A DNA stretch of 45,148 bases from an uncultured Lachnospiraceae bacterium (GCA_947629545.1 CANREE010000011.1:1-45148); one strand, 5' to 3'; positions 17,128 through 29,129 are shown, counted from the stretch's first letter. Notes: a model not told the origin generated them from the letters alone. A program made the numbers and translations.

Positions 17128-19020
17128 ATGGCAGCAAGCAAACACATTGACCATATCTGCGTCATTGCGATCATCTGCACCCTCCTTCTGACCATCCTTT
17201 TCATGAACGGGCAGAAGCTGGGGATCACGGTCTTAGCGGACGAGGACGCCGGAGGCGGCCAGTTCACCGCAAACGATCTGGACGCGGACTGGGCGAAGGA
17301 AAGCGATGACGCCACACAAATTATACTGACCGGCAGCGGAGCCGAGATTCACGGCAACGGCGCGTATTTCTACGACGGCAGCGTTCAGATCGTGTACGCA
17401 GGCAAATACATTGTCTCCGGACAGTTTGATAATGGCAGCCTGGTCATTGATGCGGATAAAGACGACAAGATCTGGCTTTTGCTGGACGGCGCTTCAATCC
17501 GGAATGAGGACAGCGCCGCGATCCTGGTGGAGCAGGCGGAAAAGGTATTTCTCACCCTGGCGAACGGGACGGAAAATGAAATTGCGGGCTGGACGCAGGC
17601 TGGCGAAGGAAACGGTACGGACGCTTCCGGCAATGTATCCGGCAATGCTTCTGCCGGTGCATCTGGAAGTTCTTCCGGCAGCATCGACGGCGCGATCTAC
17701 TCCCGCGACGATCTGACGATCAACGGCAGCGGTTCCCTTACCGTCACCACCGGCTATCAGCACGCTATCGTCTGCAACGATGATCTGGCGATTACCGGCG
17801 GGCAGATTGCGGTCACGGCGCCGCAGGACGGCCTTCACGCCAATGACAGCGTACGGATCGCGGGCACGAACCTGACGATTCAGGCCGGCGACGACGGCAT
17901 TACCGCGTCCAACGACGATAATACCAGCTATTTCTACATGGAATCCGGCAGCGTTACGATCCCCTCCTGCTATGAGGGAATCGAGGCCATTGACGTTATA
18001 GTCAATGGCGGCAACATCGACATCACGCCGACGGACGACGGCATCAACGCCAACGGCTACGGCACTTCTGCCATCACCATCGCCGGCGGCGATATCCGCA
18101 TCGTGAACCCCACCGGCCGCGACGCAGACGGACTGGACTCCAACGGAAGCATTTATATCACAGGCGGCAATCTCTTTATCAGCGTAAACGGCAGTGGTTC
18201 CAACTGCGCTCTGGACTGCGGCACCGAAAGCGGCGGCGTCTGCGAAATCAGCGGCGGCACCGTCATCGCGGCCGGCGGCAGCGGCATGGCGGAAGGCTTC
18301 GATTCTTCATCGAAGCAGTGCTTCATCATGCAGACCGTCTCCACCACGTCAGAGAATGCCTCTGTAACCCTGAAAAATGAATCCGGCGAGACGCTCCTGT
18401 CCGGAACCATACCTTGCAGCTTCTCTTCCATCATCCTCAGCGCACCGCAGCTCCAGATGGGCGAGACCTGCACCGTCGTGATCGACGGTACGGAAACGGA
18501 GGTCGTGGTCGACAACTCCTCCGCCGGCGGCTTCGGCATGGGTGGCCGGTTCGGCGGTATGCGGGGCGGCATGAACGGGGGAATGAATGGAGACATGAAC
18601 GGCAGCATAAATGGTGGCATGAACGAAGGTATGAACGGCGGCATGGGCAGAAGACCTGACAGAACCATGAACGGCGGCGGAACGCCGCCTCAGATGCCGG
18701 ACGGTAAGATGCCTCAGATGCCAGACGGCGAAGCATCACAACTACCGGACTCTCCACCCTCCGACAATCAGGGTGCCGTCTCCGGCGATGTCCAGACCAC
18801 AGACCAGTACCACATAAAATTCCGGGATCCCTCTGCGGACAGTAGTTTTCAGCCTGACCAGAACGGCGACTTTATGCAGCGGGGACAGCTCCGGAACTGG
18901 AACTCCCCCGCCGCGCAAGCCGAAACCATAACCGTTTCTCCCGAAACCTGGTCTCTGATCGGCATCTCCGCGCTCTGCCTTGTCGTCGGACTGCTGATCG
19001 CGTGGAGAACGAAGCATTGA
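17128..19020 (+). CDS. Secreted carbohydrate-binding beta-helix protein (DUF4353/Cthe_2159-like)
   Basis: 630 aa. N-terminal membrane/signal segment at about residues 7-30. Residues 50-440 are a repetitive beta-helix, with strands such as GGQIAVTAPQDGLHANDS, IQAGDDGITASND and ITPTDDGINANGYG. Repeated DGIxA turns like these bind Ca2+ in Cthe_2159-type polysaccharide-binding proteins. From about residue 470 it becomes low-complexity: Gly/Met/Asn repeats (GGMNGGMNGDMNG type), then Met/Pro/Asp-rich QMPDG repeats. A C-terminal membrane segment (ISALCLVVGLLIAW) ends in RTKH. It is therefore anchored at both ends or processed. It is third in the VTC/DUF4956 cluster. Confidence 0.8.
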   Translation: MAASKHIDHICVIAIICTLLLTILFMNGQKLGITVLADEDAGGGQFTANDLDADWAKESDDATQIILTGSGAEIHGNGAYFYDGSVQIVYAGKYIVSGQFDNGSLVIDADKDDKIWLLLDGASIRNEDSAAILVEQAEKVFLTLANGTENEIAGWTQAGEGNGTDASGNVSGNASAGASGSSSGSIDGAIYSRDDLTINGSGSLTVTTGYQHAIVCNDDLAITGGQIAVTAPQDGLHANDSVRIAGTNLTIQAGDDGITASNDDNTSYFYMESGSVTIPSCYEGIEAIDVIVNGGNIDITPTDDGINANGYGTSAITIAGGDIRIVNPTGRDADGLDSNGSIYITGGNLFISVNGSGSNCALDCGTESGGVCEISGGTVIAAGGSGMAEGFDSSSKQCFIMQTVSTTSENASVTLKNESGETLLSGTIPCSFSSIILSAPQLQMGETCTVVIDGTETEVVVDNSSAGGFGMGGRFGGMRGGMNGGMNGDMNGSINGGMNEGMNGGMGRRPDRTMNGGGTPPQMPDGKMPQMPDGEASQLPDSPPSDNQGAVSGDVQTTDQYHIKFRDPSADSSFQPDQNGDFMQRGQLRNWNSPAAQAETITVSPETWSLIGISALCLVVGLLIAWRTKH

Positions 19021-19080
19021 AACATGTCCTGAAAAACCAAGGCCGCGCCGCTTTCACACTGCATTTCTCTAAAATATCAC

Positions 19081-19108
19081 TTGAATCCCTCACAGGATGT
19101 GCTATACT
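19081..19108 (+). promoter_or_regulatory. Promoter of pncB
   Basis: TTGAAT (19081-19086) and TATACT (19103-19108) are 16 bp apart. The predicted transcript would start near 19115, just before the first of three hairpin repeats, and the start codon is about 210 nt away. Confidence 0.5.
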
Positions 19109-19120
19109 ATCCGTAAATAC

Positions 19121-19235
19121 AAGCAAGGCGTCACTGGCGCCTTGCTTGCATGGAAATACATGCAGAGTGTCACTGGCGCTCTGCTTGCATGGAAATACGA
19201 ACAGAGCGTCACCGGCGCTCTGTTCGCATGGAAAT
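19121..19235 (+). repeat. Three tandem 39-bp covarying hairpin repeats
   Basis: Units begin at 19121, 19160 and 19199. Each has a 10-nt arm, a 7-nt loop (TCACTGG, TCACTGG, TCACCGG), a 10-nt complementary arm, and an invariant tail GCATGGAAAT. Arms of unit 1 (AAGCAAGGCG/CGCCTTGCTT) and unit 3 (GAACAGAGCG/CGCTCTGTTC) pair perfectly. They differ at four positions, each with the compensating change. Unit 2 has one T.T mismatch and one G.T pair. Confidence 0.9.
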
Positions 19236-19280
19236 ATGCGGAATTTCCACAGGGAAGAGGACATTCCGCGAAACCAACTC

Positions 19281-19302
19281 CCGCGCCCCCGCCGGGGCGC
19301 GG
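19281..19302 (+). other. GC-rich hairpin just upstream of the pncB ribosome site
   Basis: CCGCGCCCC (19281-19289) pairs perfectly with GGGGCGCGG (19294-19302) around a 4-nt loop, 7 nt before GGAGG. It could act as a weak terminator, an mRNA-stabilising stem, or a translation control element. Confidence 0.5.
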
Positions 19303-19324
19303 CAAAAAAGGAGGAGCATTCACT

Positions 19325-20779
19325 ATGGCAGACCGCAATCTCACCCTGCTGACCGATCTCTACGAGCTTACGATGATGCAGGGATATTTCAAAGAACAGG
19401 AACAGAACGTAACCGTCATTTTTGACGCTTTCTACCGCAACAATCCCGGCGGCGGCAGCTATGCCATCTGCGCCGGACTGGAGCAGGCCATCGACTATGT
19501 GAAGAACATCCATTTCAGCTCTGAGGACATCGACTATCTGCGCTCTACCGGCCTTTTTGAGGAGGAGTTCCTCAAATATCTCCGCGGCTTCCATTTCAGC
19601 GGCGATATCTACGCGATCCCGGAGGGAACCGTGGTATTCCCGAAGGAGCCGTTAGTGAAGGTCATCGCTCCCATCATGGAGGCCCAGTTCGTGGAGACGG
19701 CGCTCCTCAACATCATCAACCACCAGAGCCTGATCGCCACCAAGGCGTCGCGCGTGGTCCACGCTGCCCAGGGCGACGGCGTCATGGAGTTCGGCCTGCG
19801 GCGCGCCCAGGGGCCGGACGCGGGAATTTACGGCGCCAGAGCCGCCATGATCGCGGGCTGCGTCGCCACCTCCAATGTGCTGGCCGGCCAGATGTTCGAC
19901 GTGCCGGTCCGCGGGACCCACGCCCACAGCTGGGTCATGAGTTTCCCGGATGAGCTGACCGCCTTCCGCACCTATGCCAGCATTTTCCCGTCCGCCTGCA
20001 TCCTGCTGGTGGACACCTACGACACGCTGAAATCCGGCGTCCCCAATGCGATCAAAGTCTTTACCGAGATGCGTGAAAAAGGCGTCCCGCTGACCTTCTA
20101 CGGCATCCGCTTAGACAGCGGCGACCTGGCCTATCTCTCCAAGGAAGCGCGCAAGATGTTGGACGCGGCCGGATTTCCCGACGCGGTGATCTCCGCCTCC
20201 AACGACCTGGACGAGGGCCTAATCACCAGTCTGAAGCTACAGGGCGCCGAGATCCATTCCTGGGGCGTGGGCACGAACCTGATCACCTCCAAGGACTGCC
20301 CCTCCTTCGGCGGCGTTTACAAGCTGTCCGCCATTTTCGATGAAAATACGGATACATTTATCCCGAAGATCAAAGTGTCGGAGAACGCCGAGAAGATCAC
20401 GAACCCCGGCAATAAGGTGATCCGCCGCATCTACGACAAGAAGACCGGCAAGCTGGTAGCTGATCTGATCTGTCTGGCAGACGAGGTCTACGACGAGAAG
20501 GATCCGCTGCTGCTCTTCGACCCGGTCAATACCTGGAAGCGGACCAATCTGGAAGGCGGGACCTATACGATCCGCGAACTGATGGTGCCGGTATTCCTGG
20601 AAGGCCAGTGTGTCTACCAGTCGCCGAAGGTCATGGAGATCCGCGACTACTGCGCGAAGGAGATCGGAACGCTCTGGGAGGAATCCCTGCGTCTGGAATT
20701 CCCGCACCGGATCCATGTGGACCTGTCGCTGCCGCTGTGGAAGATGAAGCAGGAACTGCTGGCCGCGCATTCCGGCTGA
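19325..20779 (+). CDS. pncB: Nicotinate phosphoribosyltransferase
   Basis: 484 aa from the ATG at 19325, with AAGGAGGAG upstream. The protein joins nicotinate to PRPP, using ATP, to give nicotinate mononucleotide for NAD salvage (Preiss-Handler pathway). N-terminal LLTDLYELTMMQGYF, GLRRAQGPDAG with substrate-contacting Arg residues, RGTHAHSWVMSF, and YGIRLDSGDLAYLSKEAR are all family landmarks. A longer reading frame upstream only translates the hairpin repeats of the leader. The gene is monocistronic, with its own promoter and a distal hairpin at about 21.0 kb. Confidence 0.95.
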   Translation: MADRNLTLLTDLYELTMMQGYFKEQEQNVTVIFDAFYRNNPGGGSYAICAGLEQAIDYVKNIHFSSEDIDYLRSTGLFEEEFLKYLRGFHFSGDIYAIPEGTVVFPKEPLVKVIAPIMEAQFVETALLNIINHQSLIATKASRVVHAAQGDGVMEFGLRRAQGPDAGIYGARAAMIAGCVATSNVLAGQMFDVPVRGTHAHSWVMSFPDELTAFRTYASIFPSACILLVDTYDTLKSGVPNAIKVFTEMREKGVPLTFYGIRLDSGDLAYLSKEARKMLDAAGFPDAVISASNDLDEGLITSLKLQGAEIHSWGVGTNLITSKDCPSFGGVYKLSAIFDENTDTFIPKIKVSENAEKITNPGNKVIRRIYDKKTGKLVADLICLADEVYDEKDPLLLFDPVNTWKRTNLEGGTYTIRELMVPVFLEGQCVYQSPKVMEIRDYCAKEIGTLWEESLRLEFPHRIHVDLSLPLWKMKQELLAAHSG

Positions 20780-20982
20780 GCTTTGCCACACCGGTCACGC
20801 CTGCTGCCGAAGCCTGTTTCGTAGAATTCGGCTCCGAATTGAACTGTTCACAGAAAGTTTATAATTTCTTTACAAACTTGCTAAACGTATTTCACATTTG
20901 TTCTTTATAGTATAGATAGTCAAGAAATTGACAGAAGTGTTCCTCCTTATACAGACATTAGATAAAATTTTTTTCATAATCT

Positions 20983-21020
20983 GCCGGCATCCCGAAAGGG
21001 TTGCCGGCTCCTCCCTTTTT
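20983..21020 (+). terminator. Probable terminator downstream of pncB
   Basis: GCCGGCA (20983-20989) pairs with TGCCGGC (21002-21008); CCC-gaaa-GGG extends it after a T.T mismatch. The T-run CTTTTT follows at 21015-21020. It lies about 200 nt after the stop. Confidence 0.5.
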
Positions 21021-21389
21021 ATGGGAAATCACTTGTTGATTTCCTGTCGCTCTCTATTCCGCAAACTGCATTTTCTCAAAAAGGCAAAGAAAGAGCTGCC
21101 CTCCCCCCGAAAGAGCAGCTTTCATTCGCAGCTTCCGCCCCCCAAGACGAAAGCCCGGCAAGGCACCGGTTGTGTCTCTTGCAGATTATACTATACGTCC
21201 TATTTTCACTATTGTCAATATATATCAAATAATTTATATAAATTTTATCTTATTTAAAGACTTCTATCGGTTTTATCCGCGAGTTTGCCTTTTATATTCA
21301 ATATTTCATCTATTTTATTTCATAGCTTATCAAATGAAAGCCCAAATATCAGAACTGTTTCCAGCAGAAAACGAACAGGTTCCCGGGCC
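21021..21389. other. Intergenic region, nothing assigned
   Basis: AT-rich in its second half (21180-21350), with no frame that has a ribosome site. A weak GAGCTGC/GCAGCT pair lies near 21092-21120. I see no gene or known RNA. Confidence 0.4.
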
Positions 21390-21419
21390 GGATATTTTCA
21401 TTCGGAAATGCACATACTT
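21390..21419 (+). promoter_or_regulatory. Possible sigma-G (forespore) promoter
   Basis: GGATA (21390-21394), an 18-bp spacer, and CATACTT (21413-21419) come close to the sigma-G pattern G(A/C/T)AT(A/G)-18-CATWHTA. It lies 32 bp before a germination gene. The match is by eye and not exact. Confidence 0.35.
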
Positions 21420-21451
21420 TCCTATCATTATTGATATAGAGGAGAAGATAC

Positions 21452-22861
21452 ATGGCATTTTCATCGAAAATAGAAGACAATATCCGACTGTTCAATGAAA
21501 AACTGGATGTGGAAACGAATTTTGACGTAGTATACCGGGTACTGACGATCGGTGGACGCAAAAGCTGTCTGTATTTTGTGGACGGCTTTACCAAAGATGA
21601 TGTGCTTTTGAAACTTCTGCAGGTATGGGAAGGCGTCAAACCGGAAGATATGCCGCCGGATGCGCATACATTTTCCAAACAGTACGTTCCTTTCGGTGAG
21701 ATCGGACTTCTGGATCAGGAAAACGATGTCGTCACGCAGATTCTGACTGGCATTTCCTGCTTCTTTATCGACGGTTATGACCAATGCCTGGCCGTCGACT
21801 GCCGCACTTACCCGGCCCGCGGCGTACAGGAGCCGGAAAAAGACAAGGTTATGCGCGGTTCCCGGGACGGCTTTGTGGAAACGCTGATCTTTAACACTTC
21901 CCTGATCCGGCGGCGTATCCGGGATCCGAAGCTGACAATGGAAATCCTCACTGCCGGCGAGAGCTCCCACACGGACATCGCGGTCTGCTACATGAAGGGA
22001 CGCGTGGATGAGGAAATGCTCTCCATGATCAAGGAACGGATCCGAAATGTCCGCGTAGACGCGCTCACAATGAACCAGGAGAGTTTAGCAGAATGCCTTT
22101 ATCCGCGCAAATGGTACAATCCATTTCCCAAATTCAAGTTTTCGGAACGGCCGGATACTGCCGCCGCTTCGATTTTGGAGGGAAATGTGGTGATCCTGGT
22201 GGACAATTCTCCCGCCGCCATGATCCTGCCGTCTTCAGTTTTCGATATCATTGAGGAAGCGGACGACTACTATTTCCCGCCGGTAACCGGAACCTACCTG
22301 CGCCTTTCGCGGATGACGACCTCCCTTCTGGCGCTGACCCTGACGCCCACCTGGCTTTTGTTGATGCAGAACCCTCATGTACTGCCGGAATGGCTGCAGT
22401 TCATCAAGCTGTCAGAAGTACCCTATGTGCCGTTAATTGCGCAGCTTCTGATCCTCGAATTTGCAATTGACGGCCTTCGGCTGGCAGCCATCAACACACC
22501 GAATATGCTGAACACGCCCCTGAGCGTCATCGCCGGTATCGTGCTGGGGGAATACGCAGTCAGTTCTGGATGGTTCTCCAGCGAGACGATGCTTTATATG
22601 GCCTTTGTAACCATAGCAACCTATTCTCAGGCAAGCTTTGAATTAGGTTATGCATTGAAATTCATGCGTGTCATTGTCCTGATCCTGACGGCCTTCTTTG
22701 ACCTGTGGGGTTATCTGGCTGGAATGATCTTTGCCGCCTGCGCGGTCGTCTTCAACAAGACGCTGGCCGGTAAAAGCTATATCTATCCGCTGATCCCGTT
22801 CAGCTTCAAAGAATTGAAAAAGCGATTCCTGCGAGGACGGCTGCCCCACTGGAACCGCTGA
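21452..22861 (+). CDS. Spore germination protein, GerA/SpoVAF family
   Basis: 469 aa. The N-terminal soluble half has DNIRLFNEKLDVETNFDVVYR and repeated Cys/Asp-rich segments. The central ILPSSVFDIIEEADDYYFPP and the C-terminal membrane part (segments at about 285-440, with LAAINTPNMLNTPLSVIAG) are characteristic of the GerA alpha subunit/SpoVAF group in the spore inner membrane. SpoVAF works with the SpoVA channel and amplifies germinant signalling. No spoVA or gerB/gerC genes are near, so it is an orphan here. GAGGAGAAG precedes the ATG. Confidence 0.85.
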   Translation: MAFSSKIEDNIRLFNEKLDVETNFDVVYRVLTIGGRKSCLYFVDGFTKDDVLLKLLQVWEGVKPEDMPPDAHTFSKQYVPFGEIGLLDQENDVVTQILTGISCFFIDGYDQCLAVDCRTYPARGVQEPEKDKVMRGSRDGFVETLIFNTSLIRRRIRDPKLTMEILTAGESSHTDIAVCYMKGRVDEEMLSMIKERIRNVRVDALTMNQESLAECLYPRKWYNPFPKFKFSERPDTAAASILEGNVVILVDNSPAAMILPSSVFDIIEEADDYYFPPVTGTYLRLSRMTTSLLALTLTPTWLLLMQNPHVLPEWLQFIKLSEVPYVPLIAQLLILEFAIDGLRLAAINTPNMLNTPLSVIAGIVLGEYAVSSGWFSSETMLYMAFVTIATYSQASFELGYALKFMRVIVLILTAFFDLWGYLAGMIFAACAVVFNKTLAGKSYIYPLIPFSFKELKKRFLRGRLPHWNR

Positions 22862-22863
22862 TA

Positions 22864-23928
22864 TTACCGCTCTCCATCCTTCGATACGGACACTGCCGCC
22901 GCACCGCGGCCACCGCACAGCACCCGCCACACCTGCGGAACGAAGCGTTTCAGAAGTTTCGCTGCCTGCCAGCAGACCATATAGCCAATAGCCGGCATTA
23001 ACAGATACAGCGCTGCGGCAATAAACACATTTCCGGAAAACGCCATGGCCGCCAGCTTATTTGCCAGACGTACCGGCAGGAAATGAAACGCATAAACAAA
23101 AAAGGTGCATTCCATAAACGGTTTCCGTTCCGGAAGCCGCCGCTCATCCACCAGAAGCCACAAGCCTACAGGCGCCAGACAACGGCTGAACACAACAGAA
23201 GGGATCCTGCTATGCAGATAATAGTCCGCCGCGTAAACAGCGCCAAGTACTGTCAGTTCCATTCCCAGAACGCCGCGGTATTGATCCCAACCGCTTTCCG
23301 CAAAGGCCCTGCCGTGAAGCGCCGCAAACACCGCGACGCTGTAGTACGTCAGCGCATCCAGATTCAGCCATGGAAGCTGTACGCCGCTCACGATTCCCCA
23401 GAAGAGCAGCCCAAGCCAGAACACTCCAATCAGTGCGTGTTCCATAAGCAGATACAGAACCGGCGCCAGCACGGTCAGAAGGAGCAGCTGAAACATGAAC
23501 CAGAATACCGGATTCGCTTCATAGAGAAGCGCCGCACGGATCAGCCCGGGGATGGAAAACGGCAGATTCCAGCGGTTAACGACCACATTCAGATACGGAA
23601 TATGACTTGCCGCCAGATAGCCAAAATAATAAAGCAGGTTCCAGACCAGATAAGGAATCAGCAGGCTCGCGACGCGCCGTTTCCATTTGCCGACCAGATC
23701 CTTCCATGTAAAATTACGATAAAAGAGATAGCCGGAAAGCATGAGAAAGCAGGGGATGCTCGCCCGCGCCGCTTCGAGGGCCGGGCCGTTCTGGAAGGCC
23801 CACAAAGGATGCCCGACGGCCGCTTCCCCAAGGAACAGATCCGCATTGCCGGCATGGTTAAAAATCACCAGCAAACAGCAGATGAACTGAAACCAGCCGA
23901 CCTTTTTCCGAAAATCTCTTTCCTCCAT
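22864..23928 (-). CDS. Acyltransferase family 3 membrane protein
   Basis: 354 aa with about ten membrane segments. Helix one contains the expected His in LLVIFNHAGNADLF. ASIPCFLMLSGYLFYR, then KRRVASLLIPYLVWNLLYY, are classic for Acyl_transf_3 enzymes. These enzymes O-acetylate or O-succinylate surface polysaccharides, peptidoglycan, macrolides or lipids. Substrate is unknown and no polysaccharide genes are adjacent. It converges on the germination gene with a 2-bp gap. Confidence 0.9.
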   Translation of the reverse strand: MEERDFRKKVGWFQFICCLLVIFNHAGNADLFLGEAAVGHPLWAFQNGPALEAARASIPCFLMLSGYLFYRNFTWKDLVGKWKRRVASLLIPYLVWNLLYYFGYLAASHIPYLNVVVNRWNLPFSIPGLIRAALLYEANPVFWFMFQLLLLTVLAPVLYLLMEHALIGVFWLGLLFWGIVSGVQLPWLNLDALTYYSVAVFAALHGRAFAESGWDQYRGVLGMELTVLGAVYAADYYLHSRIPSVVFSRCLAPVGLWLLVDERRLPERKPFMECTFFVYAFHFLPVRLANKLAAMAFSGNVFIAAALYLLMPAIGYMVCWQAAKLLKRFVPQVWRVLCGGRGAAAVSVSKDGER

Positions 23929-24009
23929 ATCTTCTCCATGCAGGGCTGTGCACCGGTTCGCCTTTTAAGCGCGCCGCACCGACCTGCGCCGAATTCTTCA
24001 AGCCTGCGG

Positions 24010-24849
24010 CTACAGCGTCGCCGCAATATTCTCCAAATGCTCAATATCCTTATGACAATGGGACGGCGCCGAATTCTCCAGAAGCATCGCGATCTGCGGT
24101 TTTTCTTTTTTCACCCACTTAAGCACCGTCTCGTAATGGAACCAGCCATCGCCCACATCGACGGTCTTCGGCTGACCTCCCTCAATGACGAAATCTTTGA
24201 TATGCAGCATCGTGATCCGGTCTCCGTAAAACTGCAGCGCTTTTTCAATAACTCTGTCCTGATCTTTATAGTTCTCACCGTTGATCAGATTCACCGGATC
24301 CAGGATCGCTTCCACATTCGGCGAGTCGATATCCCGCAGGAAACGATGCATCATCTCCGGGCAGTATAATGTGTGGTTATGGACTGCCTCCACACCCACG
24401 GTCACGCCCAGCTTCTCTGCCGCCGCCACGATCTCCCGCATGCTTTTCAGCAGCAACTGGTAGCAGCCTTCGGTGTAGGTGTAGGGCGTCTGCTTTGCGC
24501 TAACATCATAACGGCCGGTCTCCGTACCGACCATATCCGCTCCCAGGATCTTCGCGTACTTCAGATGCTCAATGAAACGCTTCACCTCGGCCTGGCGCTT
24601 TGACTCGTCCGGATTCACCGGATTGATATAGCAGCCCAGAACTGCCACATGGAGCCGCCTCTTATCCAGTTCATTCCGCACATAGTGGGCCATTCCCGGT
24701 GAATAATGACCATAACTGAAATCATAGTCCGTAAACGACTTGCTCATGGCCAGCTGGATCTGCAGGATCCCGTTCTCCACTACATGATCCAATACCTCCG
24801 TCACCGTACCGGGACGGCAGATATCATGACATCTCATACCAAAATTCAT
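24010..24849 (-). CDS. Sugar phosphate isomerase/epimerase, TIM-barrel
   Basis: 279 aa of the AP endonuclease family 2/xylose isomerase-like barrel. Conserved metal-ligand regions are visible: GVTVGVEAVHNHTLY (Glu), VEAILDPVNLIN (Asp), ITMLHIKDFVI (His) and IAMLLENSAPSHC (Glu). Such proteins isomerise or epimerise keto sugars or inositols. Neighbours give no pathway. GAGAGGAGGC precedes the ATG. Confidence 0.85.
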   Translation of the reverse strand: MNFGMRCHDICRPGTVTEVLDHVVENGILQIQLAMSKSFTDYDFSYGHYSPGMAHYVRNELDKRRLHVAVLGCYINPVNPDESKRQAEVKRFIEHLKYAKILGADMVGTETGRYDVSAKQTPYTYTEGCYQLLLKSMREIVAAAEKLGVTVGVEAVHNHTLYCPEMMHRFLRDIDSPNVEAILDPVNLINGENYKDQDRVIEKALQFYGDRITMLHIKDFVIEGGQPKTVDVGDGWFHYETVLKWVKKEKPQIAMLLENSAPSHCHKDIEHLENIAATL

Positions 24850-24935
24850 ACGGAAGCCTCCTCTCAGGATTCTTATTATGAATATCTTATCACAAAATCT
24901 GCCTGTGGAAAATATTTTTCAAAACATTTTCCGTT

Positions 24936-24972
24936 GTACAGGGCGCCGCCGGCGCCCTGCTCGCATGGAAAC
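24936..24972. repeat. Isolated fourth copy of the hairpin + GCATGGAAA repeat
   Basis: CAGGGCG (24939-24945), a 7-nt loop CCGCCGG, and CGCCCTG (24953-24959) are followed by CTC and GCATGGAAAC. The dimensions match the three units in front of pncB. Its tail runs into the A-run that serves as the guaB terminator's T-tract on the other strand. Confidence 0.75.
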
Positions 24973-25002
24973 AAAAGAAGACGTGCCTGACCGGACACGT
25001 CT
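24968..25002 (-). terminator. Terminator of guaB
   Basis: On the minus strand AGACGTG pairs with CACGTCT around TCCGGTCAGG, followed by TCTTTTGTTT. It begins about 25 nt after the guaB stop codon. Confidence 0.8.
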
Positions 25003-25026
25003 CCTGCATTTTATATCTTTTCTTCT

Positions 25027-26520
<1,494 letters not shown>

Positions 26521-26534
26521 TTATTTAGTGACAT

Positions 26535-26563
26535 AGTATATCCCACTTTGCCGGACTTGTCAA
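26535..26563 (-). promoter_or_regulatory. Promoter of guaB
   Basis: On the minus strand TTGACA (26558-26563) and TATACT (26535-26540) are 17 bp apart, about 50 nt before the start codon. Confidence 0.75.
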
Positions 26564-26671
26564 GCGTTCCGGAACCGTCTTTTCAACTCTTTCGGATTGT
26601 CTTTTCAGCTCTTTCTGAAACCGGTTTTTTAGCCTTTCCATGTTTTTGCCGTTCCGGCATATCCTTTCCCT

Positions 26672-26704
26672 ACACAAAAGGACAGCCGCATACAGCTGCC
26701 CTTT
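26672..26704 (-). terminator. Terminator of the DUF6106-like gene
   Basis: On the minus strand AAAGGGCAGC pairs with GCTGTCCTTT (one mismatch) and TTTTGTGT follows. It begins 7 nt after the stop at 26711. Confidence 0.75.
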
Positions 26705-26710
26705 CAACCA

Positions 26711-27205
26711 TTATTTGACGACCTTCCGCGGCCCTCTCTGCCACAGATGGTTCAGAAGCTTCTCATTCGGTTCCAGCAGGATCTTCGTGGCAACGCCTTC
26801 CTTCTGGGCGACCATACCATACACCTTCGCGCCTGGCTGACGGGAGGAAAAGTCAAGGGTCTTCATATCCTTTCTTTCCGCATCCTTCAAAAGATAGGAA
26901 TCCACGGGAGCCAGAATCTCGATCTGGTCGATCGTACCCTCCCAGACCCTCTTACGGCGCCGCTGGCCCATGATCTTATCGATGCTCAGCTGATCGTTGA
27001 CCGCCAAATATTCAAATTCCAGATCCATCATCGGGAAAATGAAATAAACGCCGCCGATGACCAGAAGCAGAAGAATAAAGCCCAGCGGAAACATCATCGT
27101 CACAAAAAAGCTGACGATACATAATAAAACCAACAGTCCCTTCACCAGAATCGCATATCCCGGCGTTTTGCGCTTTACCATCCATTCCACATAAGCGTCA
27201 TTCAT
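26711..27205 (-). CDS. DUF6106-like membrane protein
   Basis: 164 aa. The N-terminus reads MNDAYVEWMVKRKTPGYAI, followed by two close membrane segments (about residues 20-60), then a soluble PH-like domain with EYLAVNDQLSIDKIMGQRRRK and IEILAPVDSYLLKD. This pattern is common in Lachnospiraceae and is, as I recall it, labelled DUF6106; no function is known. It sits alone downstream of groEL with a 286-bp gap and has its own terminator. AGGAAAGG precedes the ATG. Confidence 0.65.
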   Translation of the reverse strand: MNDAYVEWMVKRKTPGYAILVKGLLVLLCIVSFFVTMMFPLGFILLLLVIGGVYFIFPMMDLEFEYLAVNDQLSIDKIMGQRRRKRVWEGTIDQIEILAPVDSYLLKDAERKDMKTLDFSSRQPGAKVYGMVAQKEGVATKILLEPNEKLLNHLWQRGPRKVVK

Positions 27206-27491
27206 AATCGTTATTCCTTTCCTGCGTTATTCGGCTGCGCCCCCACATGATCTGCGAACTTACACGATTAAGGTACCTGCGACAGAGCCTGTCCGCACCC
27301 GCCCCGTCCGTCGCTGTCAGCGTTTGTCCCGGCTGACCACGCCGGATACAAAACAGCGGAGACAGACCCCCATGACTGTCATGAGCGGTCGGCCCCCGCA
27401 ACGTAACCTTCATTCTCCGCACCGCCCCTGCCGGTCCGACCGGCTCTCGCGGTACTTCATCCTTCTGATATCCTGCGGGTCCGCCTGCCGC

Positions 27492-29129
<1,638 letters not shown>

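Noticed and set aside
16038-19017. Long minus-strand frames opposite the VTC, DUF4956 and beta-helix genes
   Set aside because: They are complements of well-supported genes, with no ribosome sites.
19097-19324. N-terminal extension of pncB with VTGALLAWK repeats
   Set aside because: The extension translates the hairpin repeats and a GC hairpin; a strong ribosome site and the conserved family start are at 19325.
27206-27491. Gene or terminator between groEL and the DUF6106-like gene
   Set aside because: The 286-bp region has short frames only and no clear hairpin with a T-run.
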